Notes: generated by a model not told the origin, from the letters alone. 64,000 nt of DNA from Saccharothrix deserti (GCF_009769385.1 NZ_VKAB01000001.1:248001-312000), one strand, 5' to 3'; shown: positions 1 to 8,755, numbered from the stretch's first letter. Made by a program: numbers and translations.

Positions 1-107
1 AGGTGTCGGTCTTCGTGCTGAACGTCGCCGAGGGCGGGCCGCACGTGGCCGAGGGCCCGTCGGACGACGACGTGAAGCGCATCCTGGAAAGCGTGCGGCC
101 GTCGTGA
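1..107 (+). CDS. C-terminal end of an unidentified protein (partial)
   Basis: The reading frame starting at base 3 is open to a TGA and gives 34 residues ending in KRILESVRPS. The start lies outside the window. The stop overlaps the GTG of the next gene (GTGA), so the two are probably cotranscribed and translationally coupled. The fragment is too short to assign a family. Confidence 0.55.
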   Translation, partial: VSVFVLNVAEGGPHVAEGPSDDDVKRILESVRPS

Positions 108-790
108 ACACGTTGGTGCTGTGGGACATCGACCTCACGTTGATCGACGCGAGGGGTCTGGGGCACGAGTGGTACCGCACCGCGTTGCGCGCGGCGGCGG
201 GCCTGGACCTCGTGCACACGCCCAGTTTTCCGGGCCGCACGGAGCGCGCGATCACGCTGGAGCTGCTGGCGTCGCACGACCTGGAGCCCACCGAGGAACT
301 GGTGGCGCGGCTGCACGCGGAGCTGATCGACGTGGCCACGCGGGAACGCGCGCTGCTGCCGTCACGGGGGCACGCGCTGCCCGGCGCTTCGGCGGCACTG
401 GAGGCGTTGGCGGCGCGGGAGAACGTCGTGCAGTCGGTCGTGACCGGGAACCTGGTGGAGATCGCCCGGTTCAAGCTGGCCGCGTTCGGGCTGGACGGGC
501 ACGTCGACTTCGAGATCGGCGGCTACGGCTCGGTGTCCGAACACCGGCCCGAGCTGGTGCTGGAGGCGGTGCGGCTGGCATCGGCCAAGCACACCCGCGA
601 GTTCCGGTCCGTGGTCATCGGCGACACACCGCACGACGTGGACGCCGCACTGCACCACGGGGCCGTCGCCATCGGCGTGGCGACCGGCCGCAGCAGCGTC
701 GCGGAACTGCGGGAAGCCGGCGCGCACATCGTGCTGAGCGACCTGTCCGACACGTCGGCCGTGCTGGCCGCCGTGCTCGACCACAGCTAG
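104..790 (+). CDS. HAD-superfamily hydrolase (phosphoglycolate phosphatase-like)
   Basis: This 228-residue protein begins with the HAD motif I, DIDLTL, where the first Asp is the nucleophile and the second the acid/base. A later VIGDTPHDVDAA segment fits motif IV, which binds Mg2+, and the central VTGN supplies the motif II Ser/Thr. The length and helical cap after motif I resemble Gph/PgmB-type phosphatases of small phosphorylated metabolites; the substrate cannot be told. The GTG start overlaps the upstream stop by four bases. A hairpin after the stop separates it from the convergent proS. Confidence 0.85.
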   Translation: MNTLVLWDIDLTLIDARGLGHEWYRTALRAAAGLDLVHTPSFPGRTERAITLELLASHDLEPTEELVARLHAELIDVATRERALLPSRGHALPGASAALEALAARENVVQSVVTGNLVEIARFKLAAFGLDGHVDFEIGGYGSVSEHRPELVLEAVRLASAKHTREFRSVVIGDTPHDVDAALHHGAVAIGVATGRSSVAELREAGAHIVLSDLSDTSAVLAAVLDHS

Positions 791-800
791 GGCCGGACGG

Positions 801-834
801 CGGGGGCGGAACGCGGTTCTGCGGTCCGCCCCCG
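801..834. terminator. Bidirectional hairpin between convergent HAD gene and proS
   Basis: A perfect 10-bp inverted repeat (CGGGGGCGGA / TCCGCCCCCG) surrounds a 14-nt loop, and a GCCGG/CCGGC outer stem extends it. It sits exactly between two convergent stops. There is no T tract, as is usual for high-GC actinobacterial terminators. Confidence 0.65.
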
Positions 835-845
835 ACCGGCGAGGC

Positions 846-2591
846 TCAGCCGCGGACGACGTCGAGCAGGTGCTGGACGGCGTTGTCGACCGGCACCTCT
901 TCGCGCTCGCCCGTGCGGCGGTCCTTGACCTCGACCATGCCGTTCACCAGGCCGCGACCCACCACCAGGATCGTCGGCACGCCGATCAGCTCGGCGTCGG
1001 CGAACTTCACGCCGGGGCTCGCCTTGCGGTCGTCCAGCAGCACCTTCAGGCCCGCCGCGGACAGCTCGCCCGCCAGCATCTCCCCGCCCGCGAGCAGCGT
1101 CTCGTCCTTGCCCGCGACGACCACGTGCACGTCGGCGGGCGCCACGTTGCGGGGCCAGATCAGGCCGCGGTCGTCGTGGCTCTGCTCGGCGATCGCGGCC
1201 ACCAGGCGGGACACGCCGATGCCGTACGAGCCCATGGTGATCCGGATGGGCTTGCTGTCCGGGCCCAGCGCGTCCAGCGAGAACGCGTCCGCGTACTTGC
1301 GGCCCAACTGGAAGATGTGCCCGATCTCGATACCGCGCGCGGCCACCAGCACGCCCTTGCCGTCGGGCGACGGGTCGCCCTCGCGGACCTCGGCCACGTC
1401 GATCGTGCCGTCGGGGGTGAAGTCGCGGCCGACGACCAGGTCCACCACGTGGTGGTCGGCCTTGTCCGCGCCGGTCACCCACGCCGTGCCGCGCACCACG
1501 CGCGGGTCGGTCAGGTACGTGACGCCGTTGGCCTGCAGCGCCGCCGGGCCGATGTAGCCCTTCACCAGGAAGGAGTTGCGGGCGAAGTCCGCCTCCTCCA
1601 GCATCGCCACCTCGGCCGGCTCGACCGCCGCCTCCAGGCGCTTCAGGTCGACCTCGCGGTCACCGGGCAGGCCGATGGCCAGCAGCGCCCAGTCCTTGTC
1701 GCCGGGCTTCTTCGTCTTCACCAGGACGTTCTTCAGGGTGTCCGCGGCGGTGAAGGTGCGGTCCGTGTTGGCGTTCAGGAAGGCGACCAGGGACTCGATG
1801 GTCGGCGTGTTCGGCGTGTGGTGCACCTGCGCCTCGGGCTTCGCCGCCGGGTCCTGCTCGGCGGGCGCGGGCGTGGTGACCGCCTCCACGTTCGCCGCGT
1901 AGCCGGACTCCGTGCTGCGGACGAAGGTGTCCTCACCGGTCGGCGCGACCGCCAGGAACTCCTCCGACGCCGAGCCGCCCATCGCGCCCGACGTGGCGGA
2001 CACGATCACGTACTCCATGCCCAGCCGGTCGAAGATGCGGATGTAGGCGTCGCGGTGCTGCTGGTAGGAGTGGGCGAGGCCCTCGTCGGTGAGGTCGAAG
2101 GAGTAGGAGTCCTTCATGACGAACTCGCGACCGCGCAGGATGCCCGCGCGGGGACGCGCCTCGTCCCGGTACTTGGTCTGGATCTGGTAGAGCGTGACCG
2201 GGTAGTCCTTGTAGGAGGAGTACTCGCCCTTCACGGTGAGCGCGAACAGCTCCTCGTGGGTGGGGCCGAGCAGGTAGTCGGCGCCCTTGCGGTCCTTGAG
2301 GCGGAAGATGTTGGGGCCGTACTCGGTCCACCGGTTCGTCGCCTCGTAGGGCTCCTTCGGCAGCAGCGCGGGGAACTGGATCTCCTGCGCGCCGAAGGCG
2401 TCCATCTCCTCGCGCACGACCTGCTCGATGTTGCGCAGCACCCGCAGACCCAGCGGCAGCCACGAGTAACCGCCCGGCGCGACGCGGCGCACGTAGCCGG
2501 CGCGGACCAGCAGCTTGTGGCTGGGTACTTCGGCGTCGGCCGGGTCCTCGCGCAGGGTGCGCAGGAACAGCGACGACATCCTCGTGATCAC
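846..2591 (-). CDS. proS: Prolyl-tRNA synthetase
   Basis: A class II aminoacyl-tRNA synthetase of 581 residues that charges tRNA-Pro in the cytoplasm. The N-terminal catalytic core carries motif 2 ([17 protein letters not shown] followed by MKDSYSFD). A YbaK-like editing insertion follows, and then motif 3 ([10 protein letters not shown]) and an anticodon-binding domain. The insertion makes it the long bacterial type. The GTG start (VITRMSSLF) was chosen because GAGGAG lies 8 nt upstream; the frame stays open further upstream but without family similarity. It is convergent with the HAD gene and is one of the conserved landmarks of this region. Confidence 0.96.
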   Translation of the reverse strand: MITRMSSLFLRTLREDPADAEVPSHKLLVRAGYVRRVAPGGYSWLPLGLRVLRNIEQVVREEMDAFGAQEIQFPALLPKEPYEATNRWTEYGPNIFRLKDRKGADYLLGPTHEELFALTVKGEYSSYKDYPVTLYQIQTKYRDEARPRAGILRGREFVMKDSYSFDLTDEGLAHSYQQHRDAYIRIFDRLGMEYVIVSATSGAMGGSASEEFLAVAPTGEDTFVRSTESGYAANVEAVTTPAPAEQDPAAKPEAQVHHTPNTPTIESLVAFLNANTDRTFTAADTLKNVLVKTKKPGDKDWALLAIGLPGDREVDLKRLEAAVEPAEVAMLEEADFARNSFLVKGYIGPAALQANGVTYLTDPRVVRGTAWVTGADKADHHVVDLVVGRDFTPDGTIDVAEVREGDPSPDGKGVLVAARGIEIGHIFQLGRKYADAFSLDALGPDSKPIRITMGSYGIGVSRLVAAIAEQSHDDRGLIWPRNVAPADVHVVVAGKDETLLAGGEMLAGELSAAGLKVLLDDRKASPGVKFADAELIGVPTILVVGRGLVNGMVEVKDRRTGEREEVPVDNAVQHLLDVVRG

Positions 2592-2751
2592 GGTGGGTGC
2601 TCCTCGTGGCGCGGGTTGTCCGAGAAAGGGTAGTGAACCGGGTCTGATCAGTTCCAACGGGTTACGCCTGGCTCCCCGTCGGGTGCCCTTGACGGTTCCG
2701 CGCGACGCGAACAACGAGCTTCCTTTCCGCGCAGGTGGTGACCCGACGTTC

Positions 2752-3065
2752 ATGGACATGGTTTTCGTGCACGGGTCGTGCGTGCAGGACGCGGCGTGGT
2801 GGTGGCACCGGATGGTCGCGCCGCTGGAGGCATCGGGGTTGCGGTCGGTGGCGGTGGAGTTGCCCAGTTGCGGTGACGGGGTGACCTGCGGGCCGACGTG
2901 TCGGCGGTGGTGGAGGCCGTGTCCGTGCCTGCGGTGCTGGTCGGGCACTCGTACGGCGGAATGGTGATCACGGAGGCGTCGGGGCACCACCCGTTCCTGT
3001 CCCAACCGGAGGCGTTGTCGCACGTCATCGCGTCGGCAGCGGGAATTGTCGGTGGTCGGGTCTAG
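2752..3065 (+). pseudogene. Broken alpha/beta hydrolase
   Basis: An ATG opens a typical alpha/beta-hydrolase start ([18 protein letters not shown] then VAVELPS). Near base 2885 the coding shifts frame. The continuing frame reads [13 protein letters not shown], then [10 protein letters not shown], which holds the nucleophile elbow GHSYGG, then [20 protein letters not shown], which resembles the C-terminal catalytic-His segment. The cap and Asp region between elbow and His segment are missing. So there is both a frameshift and an internal deletion, leaving about 100 codons of a normally 230-residue enzyme. A sequencing error could explain the frameshift but not the deletion. Confidence 0.75.
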
Positions 3066-3076
3066 CGTGCCCCGGC

Positions 3077-3430
3077 ATGACCATCACCATCGGCATGATC
3101 ACCATCGACACGACGGACCCGCACCGCTTGGCGGATTTCTGGACGAAGGCGCTGGGCACGTCGATCCAGCACGACTGGGGCGAGTTCCTGATCCTCGAGC
3201 CGGTCGGCGGTGACGGCGGGTTGCAAATGGGGTTACAGAGGGTGGACGAGCCGACGCCGGGGAAGAACCGGGTGCACTTCGACTCGCACGTGGAGGACCG
3301 CGTCGCCGAGGTGGCGAGACTGGTCGGCCTCGGTGCGACGGAGGTGGCCGAGCACACCGTCCCAGGCCTGACGTGGACCGTGCTCGCCGACCCGGACGGC
3401 AACCAGTTCTGCATCGGCCAAATGGGCTGA
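3077..3430 (+). CDS. VOC-family protein (glyoxalase/bleomycin-resistance fold)
   Basis: A 117-residue single-module vicinal-oxygen-chelate protein. It opens with a beta-strand ([20 protein letters not shown]) and ends with the signature [15 protein letters not shown], whose Asp/Glu-region residues normally bind metal or ligand. Many actinobacterial members are uncharacterised and act as small-molecule binding or detoxification proteins, usually as dimers. A TAGCGT box ends 8 nt before the ATG and there is no Shine-Dalgarno, suggesting a nearly leaderless mRNA. The broken hydrolase ends just upstream. Confidence 0.85.
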   Translation: MTITIGMITIDTTDPHRLADFWTKALGTSIQHDWGEFLILEPVGGDGGLQMGLQRVDEPTPGKNRVHFDSHVEDRVAEVARLVGLGATEVAEHTVPGLTWTVLADPDGNQFCIGQMG

Positions 3431-3857
3431 CCAGCGGCGGAGCAGCCGCCGACCCACGTCCCCAAGATCACCCTAACGAGCTAACCGGCCGCAAACGGGC
3501 ACTTTTCCGACCTCCAATTTCGTTGCCGGGAAAGAAGGAGGCGGCACGGCGCGGCGGGGCATCGTGGCAAGGAACGAGCGCACCACGCCATGGCTGGCGA
3601 CCACGACAGGGCTTGGCGGAGGGCAGGGGCGGAGGGCAGGGGTAGGCGCAGGCCGACGAACAACAGGAGCGCGACAGGGATAACCAGGGACAACGGACGC
3701 GACACAGGGCTGACGGAGGGAGTGGCGGAGCCGACGAGCGCGTGACGGAGCCGGACGGGCGAGGTGACGAAGCCGGGAGCCGACGAGCACGACGAGCAGG
3801 TGACGCCGACGAGCAGGTGGCAGAGCCGGGGCGCGGGAGCGCATAGGCTTCCCCGTC
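3431..3857. other. Gene-free, purine-skewed intergenic region
   Basis: A small hairpin (CGGCGG, 5-nt loop, CCGCCG at 3435-3451) just after the VOC stop may terminate transcription. The rest is strongly G/A-rich on the + strand, with short imperfect repeats such as GGCGGAGGGCAGGG twice near 3615-3645 and GACGAGCA-type repeats near 3780-3815. No coding frame looks convincing. A TAGGCT box at 3844-3849 lies 8 nt before the yaaA start and may be its -10 element. Confidence 0.5.
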
Positions 3858-4601
3858 GTGTTGGTACTGCTCCCCCCGTCGGAGACCAAGGCCCTCGGCG
3901 GCTCCGGCGCCCCGCTCGACCTCGACCAGCTCTCGCACCCGGAGCTCACCCCGGTGCGGGGCAAGCTGGTCGACGCCCTGGTCGACCTCGCCGCCGACGT
4001 CCCCGCCAGCCTCGCCGCGCTCGGCCTGTCCGAGCGCCAGGCCGGTGAGGTGGAGCGGAACGCCGAGCTCCGCCGCTCCCCCACGTTGCCCGCCCTCGCG
4101 CGGTACACCGGGGTGCTCTACGACGCGCTCGACCTCGGGGCGTTCACCAAGGCCGAGAGAGCGCGTGCCTTCGCTCGACTCTCGGTGGCGTCGGCGCTGT
4201 TCGGGGTCGTCGGTGGCGGCGACCCGATTCCGGCTTACCGGCTGTCCGGGGGCAGCGTGGTGCCGTCCGTCGGGCCGCTCGGCGGCTTGTGGCGGCCGGT
4301 GTTGGAGCCGGTTCTGGCGTCGGCTGACGAGTTCGTCGTGGACCTGCGGTCCAGTCCGTACAACTCGCTCGCGCGCATCCCCGACGCGGTGGTGGTTCGC
4401 GTTGTCACCGAGGATGCGAAGGGGCGCCGCAATGCGGTCAGCCACTTCAACAAGGCGCACAAGGGCAGGCTTGCCCAGGCGATCGTCAAGTCGCGGTCGG
4501 AGCCGGGCGATCTCAAGGGGTTGATCCGGGTTGCGGTGAAGGCCGGGTTGCGGATCGAACCCACTGGGGTGCGTGCCGCTGATCTGATCGTTGACGCATG
4601 A
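3858..4601 (+). CDS. yaaA: YaaA-family peroxide stress protein (DUF328)
   Basis: This 247-residue protein has the family opening MLVLLPPSETKALGG and the conserved later block YKRGRR-like segment, here VVTEDAKGRRNAVSHFNKAHKGRLAQAI. In E. coli, YaaA limits intracellular iron and DNA damage during H2O2 stress and binds DNA; the actinobacterial protein is assigned by homology only. The GTG start has no Shine-Dalgarno but a TANNNT box 8 nt upstream. Its stop lies inside the first unit of a short tandem repeat. Confidence 0.85.
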   Translation: MLVLLPPSETKALGGSGAPLDLDQLSHPELTPVRGKLVDALVDLAADVPASLAALGLSERQAGEVERNAELRRSPTLPALARYTGVLYDALDLGAFTKAERARAFARLSVASALFGVVGGGDPIPAYRLSGGSVVPSVGPLGGLWRPVLEPVLASADEFVVDLRSSPYNSLARIPDAVVVRVVTEDAKGRRNAVSHFNKAHKGRLAQAIVKSRSEPGDLKGLIRVAVKAGLRIEPTGVRAADLIVDA

Positions 4602-4656
4602 TCAGGTCCGGTGACGGGTGATCGGGGCGGGTGGCGGGTGATCAGGTCCGGTGCGT
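4597..4656. repeat. Three tandem 20-bp units after yaaA
   Basis: The 15-mer TGATCAGGTCCGGTG occurs at 4599 and again exactly 40 bp later. A diverged middle unit starting GGTGATCGGGGCGG lies between them. Unit 1 contains the yaaA stop codon. The array separates yaaA from a convergent small gene. Confidence 0.7.
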
Positions 4657-4661
4657 GTGGT

Positions 4662-4886
4662 CTAGACCGGGTGGACTGAGCTGATCGTCAGGCGGGGGAC
4701 GGCACGGGGCGGGGTGGAGTGCACTGCGGTGGCGTGCAGTTCGCGCTGCACGCGGGGCAGGTCTCGGTCGTCCACGTCGGTGCTGCCGGCGAGGCGGGAA
4801 CCCAGGCGGATCTGGCGTTGGTGGTTGCGCTCCAGGCCGTAGACGACGAGTGCGACGACGGTCAGGGCGAACAGGATCGCAGTCAT
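4662..4886 (-). CDS. Small single-pass membrane protein of unknown function
   Basis: The 74-residue product starts MTAILFALTVVALVVYGLERN, one N-terminal transmembrane helix, and continues with a basic soluble tail with no recognisable domain. The ATG at 4886 was preferred to the upstream ATG at 4922 because the extra 12 residues are basic and outside the helix; neither has a clear Shine-Dalgarno. It is divergent from the GlxA-type regulator, with 86 bp shared between them, so the regulator could control it. It is not recognised as a known family. Confidence 0.5.
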   Translation of the reverse strand: MTAILFALTVVALVVYGLERNHQRQIRLGSRLAGSTDVDDRDLPRVQRELHATAVHSTPPRAVPRLTISSVHPV

Positions 4887-4937
4887 GGCGCTAACTGTGC
4901 GGTGCACAAGAAACCGCCACAATTGGCAGTCATGCCG

Positions 4938-4966
4938 TTGTGCATCAAAATCCAGCCAAGTACGAT
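4938..4966 (+). promoter_or_regulatory. Sigma-70-type promoter giving a leaderless mRNA
   Basis: TTGTGC and TACGAT are separated by exactly 17 nt. The expected start point, 7 nt after the -10 box, is the A of the regulator's ATG at 4973. No Shine-Dalgarno lies before that ATG, which agrees with leaderless transcription. Confidence 0.65.
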
Positions 4967-4972
4967 GACCAC

Positions 4973-5938
4973 ATGCTCCGCACCGTTGCCGCCGTGGTCA
5001 TCGACGGCCTGGCGCCGTTCGAGTTCGGCGTGATCTGCGAGGTCTTCGGCATCGACCGCACCGAGGAGGGCGTCCCGCCGTTCGACTTCCGGGTCTGCGG
5101 CGAGCGCCCCGGCGAACCGATCCGCACCGGCGTCGGCGCGTCGCTCACCCCCGACCACGGCCTCGACGCGCTCGAACAGGCCGACCTGGTCGCCGTCCCG
5201 GCCGCGAAGATCCGCGACGAGTACCCACCGCTCGTCATCGAAGCCCTCCGCAACGCCCACGAACGCGGCAGCACGCTGCTCTCCGTCTGCAGCGGCGCGT
5301 TCATCCTGGGCGCGGCGGGCCTGTTGGACGACCGCCGCTGCACCACCCACTGGCGCCACGTCGCCGAGTTCACCGAGCGCTTCCCCAACGCCAAGATCGA
5401 CCCGGACGTCCTGTTCGTGGACGAGGGCGACATCGTCACGAGTGCGGGCACGGCGGCGGGCATCGACGCGTGCCTGCACGTGGTCCGCCGTGAACTCGGC
5501 GCGGTCACCACGGCGACCATCGCGCGCCGCATGGTCGTCGCCCCGCAACGCGACGGCGGTCAGCGCCAGTTCGTCGAGCTGCCGACCCCGCAGCACCAGG
5601 GCGACAGCCTCCAGCCGCTGCTGGCGTGGCTGCAGGACCGACTGGACGAGGAGCACACCGTCGCGAGCCTGGCCGAGCAGGCGAACATGTCGGAACGGAC
5701 CTTCGCCCGCCGGTTCGCGGCCGAGACCGGCACGACCCCGCACCGCTGGCTCACCACCCAACGGGTGCTGCGCGCCCGCCAGCTCCTGGAGGAGACGCAG
5801 CTCACCGTGGAGGACGTCGCGCACCGCTCCGGTTTCGGCACGGCCGCCTTGCTGCGTCACCACTTCACGTCGGCGGTGGGCGTGCCACCTATGGACTACC
5901 GACGGTCGTTCTCACACCGGCAGCCGCCAAACGCGTGA
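4973..5938 (+). CDS. GlxA-family transcriptional regulator (DJ-1/PfpI + AraC HTH)
   Basis: A 321-residue regulator. Residues 1 to about 185 form a DJ-1/PfpI amidotransferase-like sensor domain with the nucleophile-elbow-like LLSVCSGAFILGAAGLL. The last 100 residues are an AraC-type double HTH (TVASLAEQANMSERTFARRFAAETG and then VEDVAHRSGFG). Such proteins usually sense small metabolites and regulate an adjacent gene, here perhaps the divergent small membrane protein. The ATG was chosen over the upstream GTG at 4940 because a promoter places +1 on this ATG and the family starts LRTVAAVVIDG. Confidence 0.9.
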   Translation: MLRTVAAVVIDGLAPFEFGVICEVFGIDRTEEGVPPFDFRVCGERPGEPIRTGVGASLTPDHGLDALEQADLVAVPAAKIRDEYPPLVIEALRNAHERGSTLLSVCSGAFILGAAGLLDDRRCTTHWRHVAEFTERFPNAKIDPDVLFVDEGDIVTSAGTAAGIDACLHVVRRELGAVTTATIARRMVVAPQRDGGQRQFVELPTPQHQGDSLQPLLAWLQDRLDEEHTVASLAEQANMSERTFARRFAAETGTTPHRWLTTQRVLRARQLLEETQLTVEDVAHRSGFGTAALLRHHFTSAVGVPPMDYRRSFSHRQPPNA

Positions 5939-5989
5939 CTCAGCGCAGTGATTTGTCACCTGTCGTGACGGTAATGCCAGAATGACCGG

Positions 5990-6490
5990 GTGAGCCTCGA
6001 CACACCTGGCGACACACCCGCCGAACCGGTCACCCCCGCTCTGCTCGGCGGGATCACCGAAGACCTCCAGACCGACGCGCTGGACGCGCCGGAGGCGTTG
6101 AAGCGGGTGTGGTCGGGACTGTGCCTGGCCCGTCTGCTGGGTCTGCGCCTGGCTTCGGTGGACCTGACGTGGCGGCGGCGGCAGATGAACGCGGAGTCGG
6201 TGGAACACCAGCTCACCCACGATCTCGGCACGACGGCGACGTTCGCCGACACGGTGCTCGCGCTGCCCGGCGACACGACGCCCGAGCCGTTGGCCGAGCA
6301 CGAGGTCGAGGACGCGGTGGCGGCGTTGGTGGAGTTCAGCACGGTGGCGCGCCGCCGGATGCTGGCCGCCGCGCCGCTGGCCTCGCAGTGGCACGACGAG
6401 CGCGTGCTGCGGCACGACTCGCTGGTGATCGGCCAGTTGGCCGCGGCCTGGTTGGGGCAGCGCGGCGGCTACCGCGTGGACTCCCGGTAG
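5990..6490 (+). CDS. Conserved-looking hypothetical protein
   Basis: A 166-residue soluble, acidic, helix-rich protein with no signal peptide or membrane segment and no motif I recognise. Coding bias is typical of the region. The GTG start has no Shine-Dalgarno; CAGAAT at 5978-5983 lies 6 nt upstream, as a -10 box of a leaderless mRNA would, with TTGTCA 19 nt further up. It sits alone between the GlxA-type regulator and the RIO-like kinase gene. Confidence 0.6.
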   Translation: MSLDTPGDTPAEPVTPALLGGITEDLQTDALDAPEALKRVWSGLCLARLLGLRLASVDLTWRRRQMNAESVEHQLTHDLGTTATFADTVLALPGDTTPEPLAEHEVEDAVAALVEFSTVARRRMLAAAPLASQWHDERVLRHDSLVIGQLAAAWLGQRGGYRVDSR

Positions 6491-6728
6491 ATCGCCGCCG
6501 ATAAATCGGTTGCCCCCGTGCCGGGAGGCCGGGCAGCCTGTGTCCGAACGCGCAGAGCGCCGGTGGTGGCAGACCACGGCGGGAGTCGAGGAGGTGCCAG
6601 ATGGCGACAGCTGTCCGGGACGTGGCACCGACCCGTCCGCTCGCCCCTCTCGCCTGACGCGAACCCGCGCGAAGGACCACACCGCGCCGGGTGGGGGCGA
6701 TCACCCCACTTCACCTGGAGTCCATCCA

Positions 6729-7697
6729 GTGCGCGAGCACGAGCAGTATTCAGATTTCGAATCCGAGTTCGACCACGCCGACGACCTGCGGTGGCGGGCC
6801 AAGAAGGCCAAGCCGCGCCGTGACGCCGACGTCGAGCCGGGCCGTCGTGGCCGGCTCACCGAAGAGGCCAAGGACCGCCTCGCCCAGATGCGGGATGACG
6901 CGGTCGCCGCGGACGTCCCGCCGGACGGTGATCGGTGGTCCACCTGGGGCGATGCCGACCAGGGGCCGAAGCCGCACCCGTCGTGGCTGGTCACGGACCT
7001 GTCCGCGGTGGACCGCGAGTTGGGGATCGTGAAGACCGGCAAGGAGGCGGACGTCCACCTGCTGGAACGCGCGATGCCCGGCACCGGTCGGGCGTGCCTG
7101 CTGGCCGCGAAGCGGTACCGGAGCAACGACCACCGGCTGTTCCACCGGGACGCGGGCTATCTCGAGGGCCGTCGGATGCGGCGGTCGCGGGAGATGCGCG
7201 CGATGACGAACCGCAGCGCGTTCGGCCGCAACCTGATCGCGGAGCGGTGGGCGGTGGCCGAGTTCGCCGCGTTGGCGACGCTGTGGCAGTTGGGCGCCCC
7301 GGTGCCCTACCCGGTGCAGCGTGACGGCACCGAGTTGTTGTTGGAGTTCGTCGGCACGGACGGTGCGGCGGCGCCGCGGTTGGCGCAGTTGCGGCCGGAG
7401 CCGGACGAGTTGGCGGGGTTGTGGCGGCAGTTGGTGGACGCGCTGGGTGTGATGGCGTCCGCGGGTCTGGCGCACGGCGACCTGTCGGCGTTCAACCTGA
7501 TGGTGCACGACGGGCGGCTGGTCGTGATCGACCTGCCGCAGGTGGTGGACCTGGTGGCGAACCCGCGTGGTCCGGAGTTCCTGGAGCGGGACGTGCGCAA
7601 CGTCGCCGGTTGGTTCACCGCGCGTGGTCTGGCGCCGGAGTCGGCCGAGCCGCGGGAGGTCACCGAGATGTTGTTGGACATCGCGGGCCTTCGTTGA
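6729..7697 (+). CDS. RIO-type serine kinase-like protein
   Basis: The 322-residue product carries the RIO kinase hallmarks. It has a nucleotide loop (IVKTGKEADVHL) and an ATP-anchoring Lys (AAKRYRSNDH). The catalytic loop is HGDLSAFNLMV, with Asp and Asn, and the metal-binding motif is VIDLPQVVD. In archaea and eukaryotes RIO proteins act in small-subunit ribosome maturation; the role of the bacterial forms is poorly known. The N-terminal 90 residues are charged and likely flexible. The GTG start at 6729 has GGAG 8 nt upstream; the frame is open further upstream but of lower coding quality. Confidence 0.85.
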   Translation: MREHEQYSDFESEFDHADDLRWRAKKAKPRRDADVEPGRRGRLTEEAKDRLAQMRDDAVAADVPPDGDRWSTWGDADQGPKPHPSWLVTDLSAVDRELGIVKTGKEADVHLLERAMPGTGRACLLAAKRYRSNDHRLFHRDAGYLEGRRMRRSREMRAMTNRSAFGRNLIAERWAVAEFAALATLWQLGAPVPYPVQRDGTELLLEFVGTDGAAAPRLAQLRPEPDELAGLWRQLVDALGVMASAGLAHGDLSAFNLMVHDGRLVVIDLPQVVDLVANPRGPEFLERDVRNVAGWFTARGLAPESAEPREVTEMLLDIAGLR

Positions 7698-7704
7698 CCG
7701 GAGT

Positions 7705-8232
7705 TCACCCGAACAGGGGCCAGACGAGGTCGAAGACGGTGTCCGGCGGGCGGGTTCCGTCGGTGGCCAGCCAGTGGTAGACGAGCGGGCCGAACAGCAG
7801 GTCGCGCACGAGCTCCGGGTCGACATCGGCCCGGAGCTCGCCGCGCGCCACGCCCCGCCGCACGATCTCGTCGACCAGGGCGTGCCGGTCCGCGAGGAAC
7901 CCGTCCACCAGGCCGGGGACCCGGCGGGCCTCGGCGTGCACCGCGAGGACGACCCACGACAGGCCGTCGACCAGCGTGGTCGCCAGGTGGAGCAGGTCTT
8001 CGCGCGCGCTGCCGGTGTCGGGGTCGGTCATCGGCACCACGTCGGTGAGCAGGACGTGTGCGACGAGGTGCAGCTTGGTCGGCCACCGCCGGTAGAGGGC
8101 GGGCCTGCTCACGCCGGCACGGGCGGCGACCGAGTCGAGCGTCAACGCGTCGAAGCCGACTTCCTCCAGCAGGTCGAGCGTGGCCCTGGTCAACGCTCGG
8201 TCGATGTGGGTGCTCCGCGGCCGTCCAGACAT
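7705..8232 (-). CDS. TetR-family transcriptional regulator
   Basis: The 175-residue protein has an N-terminal TetR HTH (RALTRATLDLLEEVGFDALTLDSVAARAGVSRPALYRRWPTK) and a C-terminal ligand/dimerisation domain similar to TetR_C members. It is convergent with the RIO gene, 7 bp away, and divergent from a small HXXEE membrane protein. Its ATG abuts a perfect 17-bp palindrome that would place its own promoter and that of the divergent gene under its control. No Shine-Dalgarno is visible, so the mRNA may be leaderless. Confidence 0.92.
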   Translation of the reverse strand: MSGRPRSTHIDRALTRATLDLLEEVGFDALTLDSVAARAGVSRPALYRRWPTKLHLVAHVLLTDVVPMTDPDTGSAREDLLHLATTLVDGLSWVVLAVHAEARRVPGLVDGFLADRHALVDEIVRRGVARGELRADVDPELVRDLLFGPLVYHWLATDGTRPPDTVFDLVWPLFG

Positions 8233-8233
8233 G

Positions 8234-8250
8234 CGTTACATCATGTAACG
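8234..8250. promoter_or_regulatory. 17-bp palindromic operator between tetR and HXXEE gene
   Basis: Two perfect 8-bp arms (CGTTACAT and ATGTAACG) flank a single central C. The site starts 2 bp upstream of the tetR ATG and ends 8 bp before the divergent ATG. Size and symmetry are typical of TetR-dimer operators. Confidence 0.75.
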
Positions 8251-8258
8251 TAAGTGCC

Positions 8259-8750
8259 ATGGTCAGCAAGAAGGTCACCTGGGGGTTGCTCGCCGCGTGG
8301 GTCGTGCACGACCTCGAAGAGCTGGCGACCATGGCGCGCTGGACGCGGCGGCACAGGCACGTGCCGACCACCACGACACCGGAGGCGGCGATCGCCATCG
8401 GCGTGGTCGGGGTCGTCATCGCGGCCGCGGCGGCGGACGGGGCGCGCACGGGCGGCCGGTCGAAGCTCTTCCAGTCCGTGCTCGCCGGTTTCGGGCTGCA
8501 CGCCGTCACGCACGTCGTCAGCGGCGCGGTGTTCCGCGGTTACACGCCCGGCGTGGTCACCGCACCGATCGTGGTGGCCCCGTTCAGTTTGTGGGCACTA
8601 CGTCAACTCCACCGTGCCGGTATCCACGTAAAGCCGTCGCCACGTGGGCTTTTGTGGTTCCCGGTGATCATCGGTGCGGCGCACGGGATCGCCCGTTTCG
8701 CGACGCGTGTGCGCGAGAACACCGCCGCGGTGCCGAACTCCGGCTCGTGA
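8259..8750 (+). CDS. HXXEE domain integral membrane protein
   Basis: A 163-residue protein with about four hydrophobic segments. The first bears the signature VHDLEELATMARW (H-x-x-E-E) and a later helix contains HAVTHVV. The family has conserved His and Glu residues in membrane helices, suggesting metal or proton chemistry, but no established activity. The ATG was chosen because it follows the operator directly and matches the family start. Divergence from the TetR gene makes it the probable main target of that repressor. Confidence 0.8.
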   Translation: MVSKKVTWGLLAAWVVHDLEELATMARWTRRHRHVPTTTTPEAAIAIGVVGVVIAAAAADGARTGGRSKLFQSVLAGFGLHAVTHVVSGAVFRGYTPGVVTAPIVVAPFSLWALRQLHRAGIHVKPSPRGLLWFPVIIGAAHGIARFATRVRENTAAVPNSGS

Positions 8751-8755
8751 TCAGC

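Noticed and set aside
870-2633. 587-residue open frame on the + strand opposite proS
   Set aside because: It is the antisense shadow of proS: Arg/Val/Leu/Asp-rich composition, no domain, while the minus strand encodes a complete synthetase.
3481-3705. Minus-strand small ORF with a hydrophobic start (LSLVIPVALLLFVG)
   Set aside because: The hydrophobicity follows from the purine skew of the other strand; no Shine-Dalgarno, no conserved pattern, and the remainder is Arg/Ser-rich.
6491-6728. N-terminal extension of the RIO-like kinase back to 6510
   Set aside because: The extra residues are of poor coding quality and the GTG at 6729 has a well-spaced GGAG.
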